From: Ceratothoa steindachneri
Lineage: Eukaryota; Arthropoda; Malacostraca; Isopoda; Cymothoidae
Direction of reading: 5' to 3'
Length of the DNA stretch: 64,000 nucleotides
NCBI GenBank assembly: GCA_963969495.1
Contig: OZ018328.1
Location: 134,075,968-134,139,967, forward strand
Made by a program: the position numbers and the translations under genes. The stretch's first letter is position 1. Every line of letters begins with the position of its first letter. A model generated the notes under the pieces. That model saw only the letters and a program-made list of their open reading frames with translations. It had not been told where the DNA came from and made no database searches. Of this stretch, positions 9,295 to 21,775 are shown piece by piece.

Positions 9295-11510
9295 TGAGCT
9301 GATTATTTACAATTATACAGAACTGATTATAGCCAAGTTTACGAACACATTTTAGAGAATCTATTATATACAATTTTAGAGAATTGATTATATTCAATTG
9401 TAACACACGTTTTTACCAAAACTATTATATCCATTTTATAGGACTGATTACATCAACTTTTATAGAATCCAGTATATGTAAGTAGGTATCCAATTTTACA
9501 GAACCGATTATATCCACTTTTAAGGTACCAATCATAACCTATTTTACAGGAACGATTATACACAAATTTACAGGACCGATTATATCCAATTTTACGAAAC
9601 CATTTTATAGAACCTATTTTATCTAATTTTATAGAACAGATTATATTCAATATAATCAAACCATTTTACAGAATCTATTTAATGTTATTTTATAGGACCA
9701 ATTATATACAATTTTACAAAACCGATTATACGTATCCAATTTTTCATGAATGATTATATCTAATTTAACAGGAAAGATTATGCTAATTTTACAGGACCAG
9801 TCATATACAATTTATATGACCGATTATATCCAATTTTACAAAAACTATTATATCCAATTTTACTGAATTGAGTCTATTCCATTTTATAGGAACAATCATA
9901 TCCTATTTTACAGGAACAATCATATTCAATTTTACAAAACCTATTATATTCAATTTTAAAGAACCGGTCATATCCATTTATTAATAACCAATTTTATCTA
10001 ATTTTACTGAACCAATTATATTCAATTTTACAGGACCGTCATATCCTATTGTACAGGACCGATTATAGCAAATTTTACAGAAATGATCATATTCAATTTT
10101 ACCTGAGGTATATCCTATTGTGCACGACTAATTTTACAAAACAGAATATATTCACTTTTACAGGGCCTGTCATATCCTATTTTAAGGGCGGATTATATCC
10201 AATTTTACAGGAATATTCATATCATATTTTACAAGCTTAATTTTACAGTAGCTATTATTTTCACTTTAAAAGAGCGATAACTTTAACTTTTACATAATAG
10301 GTCAGTTCTTATTTTACAGGACCAATTATACCCAATTTTACAGAAAGGGTTATATTCTCATTTATAGGACCGGTCATATTCATATTTGACAGGGAAACTT
10401 ATTCTAATTTTACAGAACCAATTATATTTGATTTTAAAAGATCAATCATAACCTATTTTATACGACCGATTATATTGGATTTTACGAAACGAAATAATTT
10501 TATAAAACCTATTATATACAATTTTAGAGAACAGATTATATCGAATTTTACCAGATTATTTTACAGAACCTATTATATCCTATTTTACAGGACCAATTAT
10601 ATCCAATTTTACTGAAGGATTATATATAATTTTACGGGACTGAATATATCCTATTTTACAGTACTATTCATATCTTATTTTACAAGACCGATTATATCCA
10701 ATTTTACAAGACCATTCATATCCTATTTTATTGGACCGGTTATATCCATTTTTACAGATCCAATTATATTTAGCTTTTCATGAACAGTCATATCCTATTT
10801 TACTGGACCAATTATATCTAATTTACAGAAAAGATTATATCCAATTTTACATACAGGTCGGTAATATCCTATTTTACCCGACAAATCATATCAAATTCTA
10901 CAGAACCAATTATATACAATTTCCCAAGAAATTTTTTTTCTCATATTTTAAGGGACCGATTATATCTAATTTTACAGAAACAATTATAATTAATTTTACA
11001 GTACCATTTATACCCAATTTTAATAGAACTAGAGTTATAAAATTTTCCGGCTTGATTTTATCCAATTTTACACAAACAATTATATTCATTTTACAGGACT
11101 AATACTATCCTTAATTGCAGGAAAGATCAGATCCAATTTTACAGAAGCGATTATATTGAATTTTAAATTACCGGTCATATCCTATTTTAAATGACCAATT
11201 ATATTCAATTTTACAAAACGGGTTATATTCAATTTTCAAGGACCAGCAATATCCTATTTTACAGGACCAATTACACATATCCGATTAGATTTTAATGTTA
11301 CAGGACTGGCCATAATCTATTTTACAATACCAAGTATATCCAATTTTACAGAAAAGTTTATACTAAATTTTACAGGACCGGTCATATGCAATCTTACTCT
11401 AAACGATTATCTACAATTTTACAAAACCGATTATAACCAATTTTACAGAACCGTTTGCACCCACTTTTTCATAACAGTTATATCCAATTATATAGAAGCG
11501 ATTGCACTAC
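9295..11510 (+). repeat. 2.2-kb minisatellite array, 24-bp unit
   Basis: About 90 diverged copies of a 24-bp unit: GACC followed by RATTATATCCAATTTTACAG. Two main variants alternate irregularly: one with ATTATATCCAATTTTAC and one with GTCATATCCTATTTTAC. In several stretches the second type recurs at about 72 bp (near 9893-10038, 10372-10445, 10713-10858 and 11177-11249), suggesting a three-unit higher-order repeat. Units diverge strongly and some have lost or gained bases, so the array is old. Short open frames in it (10049-10240, 10731-11102 plus; 9453-9659 minus) are repeats read as protein, not genes. Confidence 0.9.
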
Positions 11511-11999
11511 TTAGCATATTTTGGTAAAAGCATTTAATCATTATGATTTCTTTACAGTTTTTCAAACCATTTTCTGCTTTTTTCTGTATCATCAACTGTT
11601 ACAGACATACATTGATATTTATATTATTATAAACCTCACTTTGGAATATTTTATATATTCTACAATTTAATCTATTTTTGTGTGTTTCTGATTGTTTCCT
11701 AAGATATAATTACACCTTTCTTGGCAGGATCCAAGTGTTTGGATATTATAGTAGAACGAAGGATATATCACATAAAATTGTAAAAGGTGCTACATTCTGA
11801 ATAACCTAGAGCCTTTACTGTGGAATGCCCATGGATGACCAAGAAAAGCCACGGTCCACTCATATGATATTTGGAAGCTATTCCCAAAGTATGGCTAGAG
11901 CCAAGAACCGCCAAGCTGACTGAAATTTCTGCTAGGTTGAAGTAAGAAAGTGGGGTTTCTCCCTCTCTCACAAGCACCATGGTAACCGAATTAACCAAA
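11511..11999. other. Unassigned; possibly 5' part of the next LINE
   Basis: Composition shifts from AT-rich to A-rich coding-like near 11760. The sequence may hold the start of ORF1 of the LINE described next, but I cannot recognise it and no frame stays open on the plus strand. Confidence 0.3.
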
Positions 12000-12508
12000 T
12001 CCCCTACCTAGGATTAACACCAAATGAAAAGAAGAGGACAACTCAAATATTTGACTCGAGGATTTTCACTGACCTCTAAATCACCCTCATCAAGTGCCTG
12101 GAAGTGCTAATGTGTGCTATGGTAATATTTTCAAAAACAACGACGTGAAGCAACTTCTATCTTCTACAGAAAGCATCACGTTCAAGAAACTAGAACTTGA
12201 AGCGTAAACTCCACCCTAGATCACCACTAACAGGACAGGAATGTGGTCTGTTGAAGGTAGAACCTTGAGATGTATCACACTCACCATTATAGATAAAAGA
12301 GTAATTAGAATGAAGGCAACCATGACTGAAGCTACAGGAAATAATTAAGCTCAGGAGAGACAAACGCGTGTATTAAACTTCGTGTATGAAAACACTGAAA
12401 TGACCTCCAAGATCACTGATCATCAAGAAAGTACTCATTGCATTCTGCAAAAGGATCCCCATGGCATAGATACAAAGATACTTTCATAAACATCAAAGTT
12501 TACTTCCA

Positions 12509-13250
12509 TTGCTACTCAATGGAAGACCACATACACGGAATGCCCCCCCCCAACGACCTAGATTAGAAGGTCGAACCTACATAAACTGTCAAAATGTAAT
12601 GAAAAAATGCATTAACTGCGGAGGAACCCAACGTACGTTCATGTCTTGCTCTGAAAAAAAAGACACGGTAAGAAGAAGGAACGGGAAAACCAAGAACGAT
12701 CTAACAGACAACGGAACATGTCGTACACTACAGCACCGAAAATATCCACACAACCGAGAATACAACAAATTTAATATCGATGTGGAATTGAATGTGAAAA
12801 TACTGACATGTATTCTTCCTGCACTTATAATGAACATAGCAAAACTAGGATGCTATGCTATGTGAAACAATGAGATGCTCAAGGAAAATGGGATCGAGTC
12901 TATTAAGTTCCCCAAAGAAGTTGACTCTTTGGCGATCTTCAAAATATACATAAAATTCATAACGGAGAACACTACTAAGGAATTGATGGAATAAACGAAA
13001 GAAAATGAAGAAAAAGAGGACGAAGAAACAGAAACAGAGGAAACTGCCTCAGAAAATTGAACCGAGAAATGTGCTAAGAAAACGAGTGTAACAAGAAAAA
13101 AAGCACAGAAAACTAGAAAATATAAATTGAAGAGGAGCATTATGCAAAGAGAAAAAACACCAGCACACTCTACCTCAACCTCCTGAAATAAAAAAAAAAC
13201 AGAATATATGTGTAGACAAGAAGAAAGCAAGAGATCCCCTCACCCCGCTA
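12509..13250 (+). pseudogene. LINE A ORF1 (Gag-like, zinc knuckle)
   Basis: The frame 12509-12865 carries KKCINCGGTQRTFMSCSEKK, a Gag-type zinc knuckle (CxxCGGxHxxxxxxC form) in which the histidine position appears altered. It continues into FNIDVELNVKILTCILPALI. After a TGA the same kind of sequence goes on as MLKENGIESIKFPKEVDSLA and an acidic then Lys-rich tail. ORF1 proteins bind the element's RNA in the cytoplasm. The tail composition resembles that preceding LINE B ORF2. Upstream knuckles are probably present around 12480 but frameshifted. Confidence 0.6.
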
Positions 13251-13301
13251 AATCAAACCGCCTGAGACTACCAGGAAGAGGAAACTAACAAAATTTTCAT
13301 C

Positions 13302-15803
13302 ATGGATAGACGGAAATTAGAAATTGTACAGATAAATATAAACGGATGGAAACATAGAGAATACATTAAGGGAAATATTTTTAGAAAATTAGACCCTAAT
13401 ATAATATTTATATCAAGAAGAAATAGAGTTACAGGTAAAAACGATGAAGCTATGGAACTATAACATCATTGCAAATAATCCTTCAAGAGAGAGATTTGAC
13501 GGACCCAAAATTGCGTTTAAAAAGGAGTTGAATTACAGGATGCAAGGAAGAATAATAGCATAATACACTGCAATAGAATTGAACTAAAACGCACCAGTCT
13601 TACCATAGAAACGGGATATCAACCTCCACTAAAAAGAGACGTCCTCCTGATTGCTAACTTCACAAGATTATCAAAAATAGAAAATCAGCCATTATTATGG
13701 GAGATGTAAAAGTGAATTGCCCTAAAGTGGATTTATGAACATAAACAGTGCAGGCAGACACTTGCAGACGATGCTTAATTGGGGAAGGCTGCAAAAGTTA
13801 GGGGCAGAATTCCTAACCTACATCAACACCGAAGTTGCATCAAGACCAGATAGTCTGTCTGTCGAACTTCAACCCCCCCTTTAAATACCACTTAGAATCC
13901 GCGGACATTTTAAGGAATGGAAGGCTTATCATCAGACAGAATGGATAAAATACAGAAAAGATCCTAAAAGAACATGAACCGAAGATTCTCAACTATGCGA
14001 CACTAGAATAAACTAACGAAGCGCTTAAGGAAATTAGAGAAGCAATGATAAGTGCATACAATGAGGCAATCCCCAAAAGAACGCACAGCACTATCCAGAA
14101 TTTTAGAGTCATATGAAATTTTTTATAAGAACGTGGAAATATGAATGATTTCAGATCAGATATTTAGACATGGACTAACTAGAGAAATATAAAACTATCT
14201 AATAAGAAAAAAGAAAGAGTTCACGATAATGATTTTAGAAAAACAAGAAGAACAATGGAGATAAAGGACAAATCCACAAGATAGACGAAGAAAGCACGTC
14301 AAAATCTTTCGAAAATGAGTAAATAGGATGAAATACAAGCCAGCCATGGATAAGACAAGAATTAAAGATGAAAGAGGAAACAAGCTTTAAGACGAAACTG
14401 ACGATGAAAGAGTATTTCAAAGAACATTGGAAGAACGTTTTTTTAAGATCAGTGAAGAAGAAAAGCAAACTTCGACATTGACGTTGAAAATGATATTTAG
14501 AAGAATTTCTAAATATCAAATAATAGAAAGAACCCACGCACATCAATTTGTAGAAATAAATATGAACACTAACCAAAGAATCGATGCCCTCATCACAATC
14601 GAAGGGCTTATAAGAACAATAAGAAGCTTTAATCAGGACTCACGAGGAAGAATTACGTAGAATCGTCTAACAAAATCTTGGAAAGTGGCGAAAATGATTT
14701 TCATACCAAAAGCGGGAAAATCACCTTGTTAAGTAGAAGACTACCGAGGTAATTTGCTATTGGATTTCATTGGGAAGGTGTATCAAAGATCTTAAAATGC
14801 AGACTCGATCAACACCTCGACGAAAACAATCTTTATAAAGAGTGCCAATTTGGATTCCGGAAAAACACGCTCATAGAAATAGAACTCTGCCTAATATTGG
14901 AAATCTATCCAAGGCGAAGAACGAGAAAAATGAACGCATACATCATCTGCAGAGACATCCATAAACTTTTGACAATGTTTAGCAGAGAGGCATCAAGTAT
15001 AAAATAATATAACTGGAGATAAAAAATAAAATTGAGACAATATTGTACGACTATGTTATGGAAAGATATGCCTATATATACATGGAGTCATCATAGAGAT
15101 TCTTTTAAGCTTCAAACCAGCGTTCCCCTTAGTGGGAATTTGAGTCCAGTATGTAGGTTATTTACACCGCAAACATCCCACCACCAGCCACCAAAGAATG
15201 TATGAACATACAGTTTCGGATGACATAACACAAATGATTGTGACACCATACAGGCACGGACAATTTCAAAAGAGAATAAACGGGAGAAGATATAAGAAAA
15301 ATCAATCAATACCAACAGAAATGGGAGATTAGCATGAATCGAGAGAAACTCAAGATTATACCAGTCTATAAGAAAAAGAATCAAATAAAGCAGATATATA
15401 CGTAAACTATGAAATATATAGATAAAGTAACGAATGCAAAGTGCTGGGGTTAACAATAACTAAATCTGATTACAAGAAACAGGTAACTGACAGAGCTGAG
15501 AAAGGAAACATTGGACTCAAACTACTATATAAATAAAGATCGCTCAGTCAACAGAACAAGAAAAAAATCTATCAATCAATAATTTAGCCTTCAGTAATCT
15601 ATCCCACAAATATGATGTACACACTCTCAAGAGCCAACCTCACAAAGTTACAAAGGATCCAAAATAAAGCAATGTATCTCGTAACAAACACAAGAAGGAG
15701 AGAAAGAAAAGTGCAAGGCATGCGTAGAAAAACAAGAATTGAACTACTTAACAAGATAGTAAAGAGAATAGCAAAATCAGTGATCAAAACAGACACTAGT
15801 TAA
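13302..15803 (+). pseudogene. LINE A ORF2 (endonuclease plus reverse transcriptase)
   Basis: ATG 13302 opens KLEIVQININGWKHREYI, the usual start of an apurinic-type endonuclease. Fragments of it are seen to about 13900 (for example RERFDGPKIAFKKE). Linker helices follow to 14650, then RT: AKMIFIPKAGKSP, VEDYRG, LLDFIGKVYQR, CQFGFRKNT. The DD catalytic block is eroded: SDDITQMI near 15215 is the remnant of YADD. Next come CKVLGLTITKSDYKKQVTDR, then YPTNMMYTLSRANL and LQRIQNKAMYLVTNTRRRER, which aligns with LINE C. More than ten stops and several frameshifts make it inactive. Confidence 0.7.
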
Positions 15804-16300
15804 GATTAGCGGAGAACGAACCAATTAAAGAGTACACAAAGGGATAGATTTGGACCCATCGACTGTTCTCAAGTACCATAACGTCAATGGATAGAAAAGA
15901 AGAAAAAGAGTAAGAGATATTAACATAGAAAATAAAAAAGAAAAACTCTGGATACGACAAAGATTAAACCCCGATTAATACAAAAATCACTATTAAGATA
16001 ACCAATTAAGGAAACACTACGAAAACCTATCGATAGAAAACGAACTAGGGCATACCGATTATTAATAAAACGAAAAAAATGACTTCGAAAGATAAGGAAC
16101 AAGTTAACAAAAATAATACAACCCAAGCATTAGTAGTATAAATAAGTAAAGAGCTAGACCACAACGAATACACAAAAAGCAAAACAAAAACAATTGACTT
16201 CACAGCAACAGACGTACAAACTAAAATGGTTTTGAACGCCTAACAAAAATTAACACAATAAAACAATACAATGCCATGAATAACATTAACCTGAAACTCA

Positions 16301-16857
16301 AGTCCTTGCTCTCCTACTAAAAATCCGGCTTACAACTATATAACCACAGCCAGAAATTAGCTTGACCTCCAAGCAAACTTGCAACTCTCAACATCCTTTT
16401 CCTTCTCCCTAATAATTTACTACTGTCAGTTCTAACAGGTTCTATATACAAACGTGTGACCGGTGATACACACCATGGTATTAGTAACGCGGTTAAATTT
16501 AGGGCCAAGACTGCCTATGTCCACTCTCTAATCTCCTGTTAGTTTCTCATTATACTATGTCTCTCATCCTCCTACTTTCTCTGTCATCTTGCTTTCCCCT
16601 AAGCTCCTTCCCCTCTGCCTTCAAGCATCAGGACGGAAGGGGAATGGGAAAGCAAGGGAGTCCGGGTTCCCTATTTCACAAATTCTGCCTCTTTGAGAAG
16701 GGAAAGGAGTCGGATGCTCTAGTCTTTTACTCTCTCACAACTTTTAGTCTTATCTCTTATCTTAAAATCTCTAAAATGCTTAAATCTGAAATCAGCGGAA
16801 AAAAATACGTATAAAACATGAAAAAAAATGCATATAAACAAAGAAAGCTAAGTCTTT
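16301..16857. other. No gene seen
   Basis: Spacer between LINE A and the mariner-like fragment. The open frames at 16317-16508 (minus) and 16557-16814 (plus) show no family resemblance. Confidence 0.45.
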
Positions 16858-17163
16858 CAGCAGGACGGTGCCCTGGCCGCCACGGCCAAGCTCGTTTTAG
16901 AGTAGTTAGGGTCGAAGATGAGCTTCTGTTTCAAGGACTTTTGGCGGCTACAGTTGCCCAACCTCAATCCGTTAGACTACTACGCATATGTTCATGTCGA
17001 AGGAAATACATATAAGGTTTGCCACAGCAAGGTCGACGAACTAAAGTCCTCTGTCAACTGCTTGTGGGGCAGCATGCAGAAGGACTTCATCCGCAACGTG
17101 AGCGCGGCCTTCAGCTCTCACCTGGAGCGCGTGCTCGCCGCCAATGGCGGCCACACTAATTAA
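16858..17163 (+). pseudogene. Mariner-like transposase, C-terminal third
   Basis: Starts within the transposase at QQDGALAATAKLVLE (second catalytic Asp), hits TAG, shifts frame into FCFKDFWRLQLPNLNPLDYY (third catalytic region) and continues VDELKSSVNCLWGSM, FIRNVSAAFSSHLERVLAAN, GGHTN and a stop at 17161-17163. The third motif here reads LPNLNPLDY, with Asn in the position usually occupied by Asp (SPDLNPLDY). Everything upstream of QQD is missing. It is the same family as the reverse-strand copy at 48.9-49.6 kb, and the last codons and stop match. Confidence 0.75.
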
Positions 17164-17810
17164 TATTTCAATTAAACACATTTATATGTTAAAACAATAA
17201 AAACTTGTCTAACTTATCATTTTCTCGTTTGTTAATATCGTTGTAACAGGACTATAACAATATCAGGTAACCGAGGAAGATTTGTAGTTCCCGGATTACC
17301 CCCATTCACGAGATATTCTCAAAATAAAAATAGTCGAGATAGAAGAAGCTGCGGTAGAGATTAGTAAGAAATAAGGCAAGAAAAAAAAGAATGCTAGTAG
17401 GAAAGACTCTAACTCAGAGGCTTCCACTTCGGAATCGAAGAGTGAAGATTGTCTAAAGGAAGAAGTACCAAGGAAAAGGAAGAAAGGTAAATGCAGGAAC
17501 ATATGGGAATTAAAGAAAGTGGTTGCAGTAAAGGAAGAGTGAATCAAGAACGAGAGGTTGATCAAGGCATTGCCACCACTTTTAGAAACGAGTTTCCGAA
17601 GGATTTGGACATAATAATATAAACTGCATAAGTGATGGAAAGTTCAAATGGTCTTACCAATCTGAATACCAGTCACATGTACTCCAAAGAGCTCTACTGT
17701 TCGGGTCTACAGGAAACAGCAGATAGATCCCATCTTCTGAGAACGAAGAAATTCAGAAAGTTAAGTAATGGGCAATGGAAGAAGTTTAGAGTCTAATTGA
17801 TTAAAAAATA

Positions 17811-18590
17811 TTGAGTACTACAGTAAATAAACTGAAAATAACTGAGGTAAACATAAATGGACTGAAAGAAAAGAAAAACTATTTATGGAACCTGTTAGTC
17901 AGGGAGGACCATGTTGTAGTAGTGATTTGCGAACACAGGTTGAGTTTAGGGAAAGATGAGCTGAAGCTGCAGAATTATCAAACCTACACGGAATGCCACT
18001 CCAACGAAAGGTACGACAGTATAATAATAGCCGTTAAGAAAGGTAGTGAGCATAAAGAGTTGGAAGATTAGATGAAAGTTATATGGCAATTGAGTTGCTT
18101 ACCCAGACAGGCCCAGGGGGTTATCAACCCCCAAGAAATAAATATTTGCCCCTCCATAACTCTTTTAGTGTATTCGGAAAATAAACTCCGGTGATTTTCT
18201 TTAGCAGCTGAATGCGCCTTCCAGGCATTCAGGGGAAAATCTAAATCTATTGATTCCAGGCTATAGTGGTAGGAGCTGGGCCGGGAGTTTTCCACTTACG
18301 CGACGGAAAGATCAGCAACAAAGCCAGCCATATGTAATATTTACTATTATGAATTTCCAATGGATCATGTATGTCTGACCGGTCATTGTGTTCCTTACGG
18401 ATTACAACTCCATTACGGTATTGCTGGAACTTAGTCCAATCCGAATTTCATTCACGGTCAGGAAACAATATGCGAAGGCTGATTGAGGAAAATTCCAAAG
18501 TATGCTAGAGGTTAGTGGCCGCCATTGCTGGAATGTCAAGGAGTTGAAGATATTGAATTAGAAGAACTAGTATAGGTAACGACGTTGCCT
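17811..18590 (+). pseudogene. LINE B endonuclease domain
   Basis: Reads LKITEVNINGLKEKKNYLWN, VICEHRLSLGKDELKLQNY and RYDSIIIAVKKGSEHKE in one frame, with TAG at 18069-18071. It then continues, with shifts, as AIELLTQTGPGG, PPRNKYLPLHN, FRGKSKSID and NIYYYEFPMDHVCLTGHCVP, the last being the remnant of the xxxSDHxPI catalytic block of apurinic-type LINE endonucleases (Asp and His partly lost). ATT/ATG choice at the start is uncertain. The enzyme nicks the target for reverse transcription. This copy is dead. Confidence 0.65.
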
Positions 18591-18599
18591 GGGATAAAA

Positions 18600-19060
18600 A
18601 GTCCTTTTGCAAATAATAATGCCTGGGATAGATGCAATGGCTGGTTGTACTCAACACTGCATACTGGGATCCTTGGTCACTGATTTAGTCACTGTTCACT
18701 TTGCATTTGGTTTGGTGATATGGTTCACTTGGAGATCAATTTGAAACTAAGGATCTAAGAAGAACCTCCTGCTTTTAATAATTGTGCTAGCTGTGTATCC
18801 TGGAATGATCAAGAATTTTCTAATAGAAGGGTCTAAGAGTTCCAGAATGTTTTATTGGAAAGTATTAGATCAATTTGGAATTTTAAGGAATTATCTGGAA
18901 TGTTCTATAATTTTATAAACTGTGTTTCTCAGAGTGCCGTCTCTTACTCAAAAGTAAGCATTTGGTATTTGCTGAACAGGGTTGCAAAACATAAACAATA
19001 TCTCTGTTTATTGTGTAATTGAGAGTTTACGTGACTCAAAAGCTAAATAGGAATTGTTGA
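18600..19060. other. Unassigned block interrupting LINE B
   Basis: No coding resemblance. GCCTGGGATA occurs twice near its left edge (about 18589 and 18621), perhaps a trace of an insertion. It leads into the 163-bp tandem repeat. Confidence 0.35.
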
Positions 19061-19066
19061 GCACGA

Positions 19067-19440
19067 TTTTGGCCTTTTTTGGCCTTAAAAATAACTTAAA
19101 ATGGTATGTTAAAGCACTGGAGCATCTGTTGCCCTCAGCGAATATTAGTTTGTATTTTGACCAGCAAGTGGAACCTTTTTTGTCAAATCTGAGTAGCCTA
19201 TATTACTTCCCTGATTAGCTTTCATCAATTCTGGCCTTTGTTGGCCTTAGATATCAACTAAAAGTCGAATTTCAAAGCACTGAAGCATCTGCAGCTCATA
19301 TCAAGGATAAGTTTCCATTTTGACAACCAGGTGGCGCCACTTTTGCCAAATATGAGTAGCCTAAGTTACTCCCCGGGTCAATTTAGCCCCAATGGTGACC
19401 TTTGTTTGCCTTCAAGGTCACTCTAAGTGGCCTTCTATAG
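19067..19440 (+). repeat. Tandem repeat, about 163-bp period, 2.3 copies
   Basis: Units start near 19070, 19232 and 19396 with TGGCCTTT.TTGGCCTT or a close variant. Shared inner blocks are CAAAGCACTGAAGCATCTG, TTTTGACCAGC/AACCAG.TGG and TTGCCAAATATGAGTAGCCTA-like sequence. Two units are complete and the third is cut by the (AT)n run at 19446. Confidence 0.75.
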
Positions 19441-19442
19441 AG

Positions 19443-19445
<3 letters not shown>

Positions 19446-19502
<57 letters not shown>
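19446..19502. repeat. (AT)n microsatellite
   Basis: Pure TA run directly abutting the 163-bp repeat. Confidence 0.95.
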
Positions 19503-19503
<1 letters not shown>

Positions 19504-19549
19504 CAGACTTTTCAAAATATATATTAGATAGAGGTTAAGATTAAGGCAG

Positions 19550-20480
19550 TAGTGGAAGTAAATGTACGTAAGGTGGCGCTGAGAACACTTTAGGCTCAAA
19601 ACTGGTCACTTGAAATAGGGACAGCTATGCGAGAAATTGAAGCCAGTAATCAACTCCTCGAGGCATAGGCCCAACTACTGAGGTATACTTGAGAAAACGT
19701 GAGCTACAAAGAGAAATAAGTGAATTGATGAGAGTGAGGAAAAAGAGACTGTGGGAGGGGAATCCGAGATTATTTTGGCAATCGATCAAAAAACTGCAAG
19801 GTACTCCACCACTGGAGAAATTAAGAATTAACGAACGAAGAGGAAATAGAGGAGTTATTCAGTGAAATTTAAGACAGGTATTTAATATTACGGGAGAGGA
19901 CAAAAGAAACTTTGCCGCATACCAGGAAACCAGGATTATGGAGTAAATAAACCTTCAAATCCGCTAAACAGGATCACTTGTTATAACGCAGTAGAGAAAG
20001 GTAACGAAGTTGGTGGTGTAATAAATATGAATGAAAGAAGAACGGTAGAACAAGCCTTCAAACAGAAAGCCTCCAGGCCATCTGTACTGACGAGAACGAG
20101 CTTAAGTCAGCTCCAGGGCAACGTACTTGAGGGGCTGTTGGAAAATTTCAATGTAAGCTGGAACATCGGCTACTTCCCTTACAGAATCAAAGTGGCCAAA
20201 ATGTTATTTGTGCTGGAACCTGTTAAGTCACCTACGGCTATTAACTTGCTGCTTAATTTTATAGGCAAGGTTTTGGAAAATATTGTGTCCACGTCGGAAC
20301 GAACCGTAAGTTCAACCCCCAAAAAGAATGTTCAGGAGAAAAAAAGTCACGGAGATGGCCCTAGCGTTGATAACGGAGAAGCTAGCCAAAGCAAAGAGTG
20401 AGGGTAAGATGGTTGAAAAACCGGATACATGATACATGTAGCAGAAAGGATAAGAAAAGCTAAGGTGAAGTGGGCTCAAT
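19550..20480 (+). pseudogene. LINE B linker and reverse-transcriptase start
   Basis: The open frame 20027-20401 contains KASRPSVLTRTSLSQLQGN, FNVSWNIGYFPYRIKVAKML, LEPVKSPTAIN and LLNFIGKVLENIV, matching the RT fingers of this LINE type (KPGKSP...YRPISLLNFIGKVLE). About 30-40 residues are then missing, and in another frame the sequence resumes as MALALITEKLAKAKSEGKMV, equivalent to the RGTETALALxTEKIA block of LINE C. The catalytic YADD block is absent. Upstream, 19550-20020 holds the charged linker (for example RINERRGNRGVIQ) in mixed frames. Confidence 0.65.
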
Positions 20481-20799
20481 TCGGGAGGTTTTCAGAACTG
20501 TCGCCTATAAACAAAAGGAAATGAATATAGCTTTACAGTTGCTTCAATCCTGCAAGTAATAAGAAAAAGAAAGACTTCAGATGCAGTAAGTGAAAGTTAA
20601 ATGAAAGGTAAAACAGGTAAAACATCAAAACTATATACACATGTTCTCGTCAACACATATCTCTAAATTTATTTCAAATTTCAACGCATTACTATAACTT
20701 CTATGGCTAACCTCCTCCTTTATACACCTTAAGAACCTTAAGATTTGACTCACTGTGTGTGTTATGAATGCAGTTCAAATTTAAACATATATATCATTA

Positions 20800-21775
20800 T
20801 TATCTCGTAGCTCTTTTCCTCAACATGAACCTCTCCATGTTGATGGTTTAGCAATGAACGATGTGGAAGAACTGGACATTTTGGGCGTTAAATTTGATTG
20901 CAAAGTAACTTTTGAGTGTCACATCAGATCTCTTGTGACTACTGCTTCGCAGAAATTGGGAATCCTGAGAAAGGCCTATGTAACCTTCAATAATGCTTCC
21001 GTGTCCGTCACTTGCTTCCGAAGCTTTATTCTTCCAGCTTTGGAATATTGTGCCCCTTTCTGTTCGTCTGCTGCTACCTCACACTTGCATCTTATTGACA
21101 GTCTCTTATACTGCCAGCTTTTTTTGTGGCGGTAATGTCTAATGTAACCTTGCACATTGCCGTGATATCAGCAATGTGTGCATGCTCTATAAGATACAAT
21201 CCAATCCGCATCACTCGCTGTATATTTCATTGCCAAATCGCTTTGTAGCAAGGAGAAACACTCGTCAGGCTTTGGCCGGGCATCCTCTTTGTTTTCAGTC
21301 TATCAGATGCCGTACTAGCCAGTTTCAACGTTGCTTTCTGCCATGTGTTGTCCATCTTTGGAATTCCTTAGACGGAGAGACTTGTGCATCGAATAGTGTA
21401 GATGCCTTCAAAAAGAAAGCTAATAAGATCTTGTGTTCATCATGAGCCATTATCCTGTTATTTGTTGTTTTTTCTTGTTTGAATATTCTATATACAGTAT
21501 ATCCTGTTTTGTTTGAATGTTGCTATATACTGTTTTTCAATTTTTTTATTTAATTTTATTACTTAATTTAATTTAACTGAATCTATAGATGACTGGAAGC
21601 CTTGAGATTTTCCTTTACCTATCTTTTCACAATTTGTTCTTCTATCCTACTTCCTTTCTTCTTACCATCGTTCCCTCTTCGATGGTGCAGGTGTGCAGGG
21701 ATTGCTAATTGCAATCTATAGCGCTTGCACTCTTCCCGTTCTACCTGTCTCATCTTGTGTAATAATAATATTCCT
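20800..21775 (+). mobile_element. BS/jockey-like LINE, 3' end
   Basis: The frame 20854-21135 reads MNDVEELDILGVKFDCKVTF, ASQKLGILRKAYVTF and LPALEYCAPFCSSAATSHL. After a small deletion near 21130 it resumes as NLAHCRDISNVCMLYKIQSN, RFVARRNTRQALAGHPLCF, RCRTSQFQRCFLPCVVHLWN and ends with TGA at about 21443. This is the RT C-terminal region (after the catalytic centre) of a LINE type abundant in crustaceans and annotated as BS- or X-element-like. The following 330 bp are its T-rich 3' untranslated region, ending in AATAATAATA near 21765, a tail type seen in such LINEs. 5'-truncated. Confidence 0.75.

Larger units (their letters stand above)
12000..16300 (+). mobile_element. Non-LTR retrotransposon, long decayed copy (LINE A)
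   Basis: A plus-strand element with both ORFs in order: ORF1 zinc knuckle (about 12.5-13.25 kb), ORF2 endonuclease from 13302, RT and a C-terminal tail to about 15.8-16.1 kb. The whole stretch is strikingly A-rich on the plus strand, typical of the sense strand of a LINE. Relatives are LINE B (17.3-20.5 kb) and LINE C at the window end. The exact ends are not visible; 16.2-16.3 kb is the approximate 3' limit. Clade is not resolved beyond jockey/I/Nimb-like. Confidence 0.7.
17270..20560 (+). mobile_element. Non-LTR retrotransposon, decayed and interrupted (LINE B)
   Basis: A relative of LINE A in the same orientation. It holds the end of ORF1 (about 17280-17610: EIEEAAVEISKK followed by Ser/Glu- and Lys-rich sequence), the endonuclease (17811 to about 18590), then an unrelated or unrecognised block with a 163-bp tandem repeat and an (AT)n run (18.6-19.5 kb), and the linker plus RT start (19.55-20.48 kb). 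The middle of the RT and everything after are missing. Confidence 0.65.

Noticed and set aside
9453..11102. Several Tyr/Phe-rich open frames
   Set aside because: They lie entirely inside the 24-bp minisatellite and reflect its unit; no start signals or family.
9295..11510. CRISPR-like array
   Set aside because: The repeats are contiguous and degenerate with no spacers of constant length, in a eukaryotic context.
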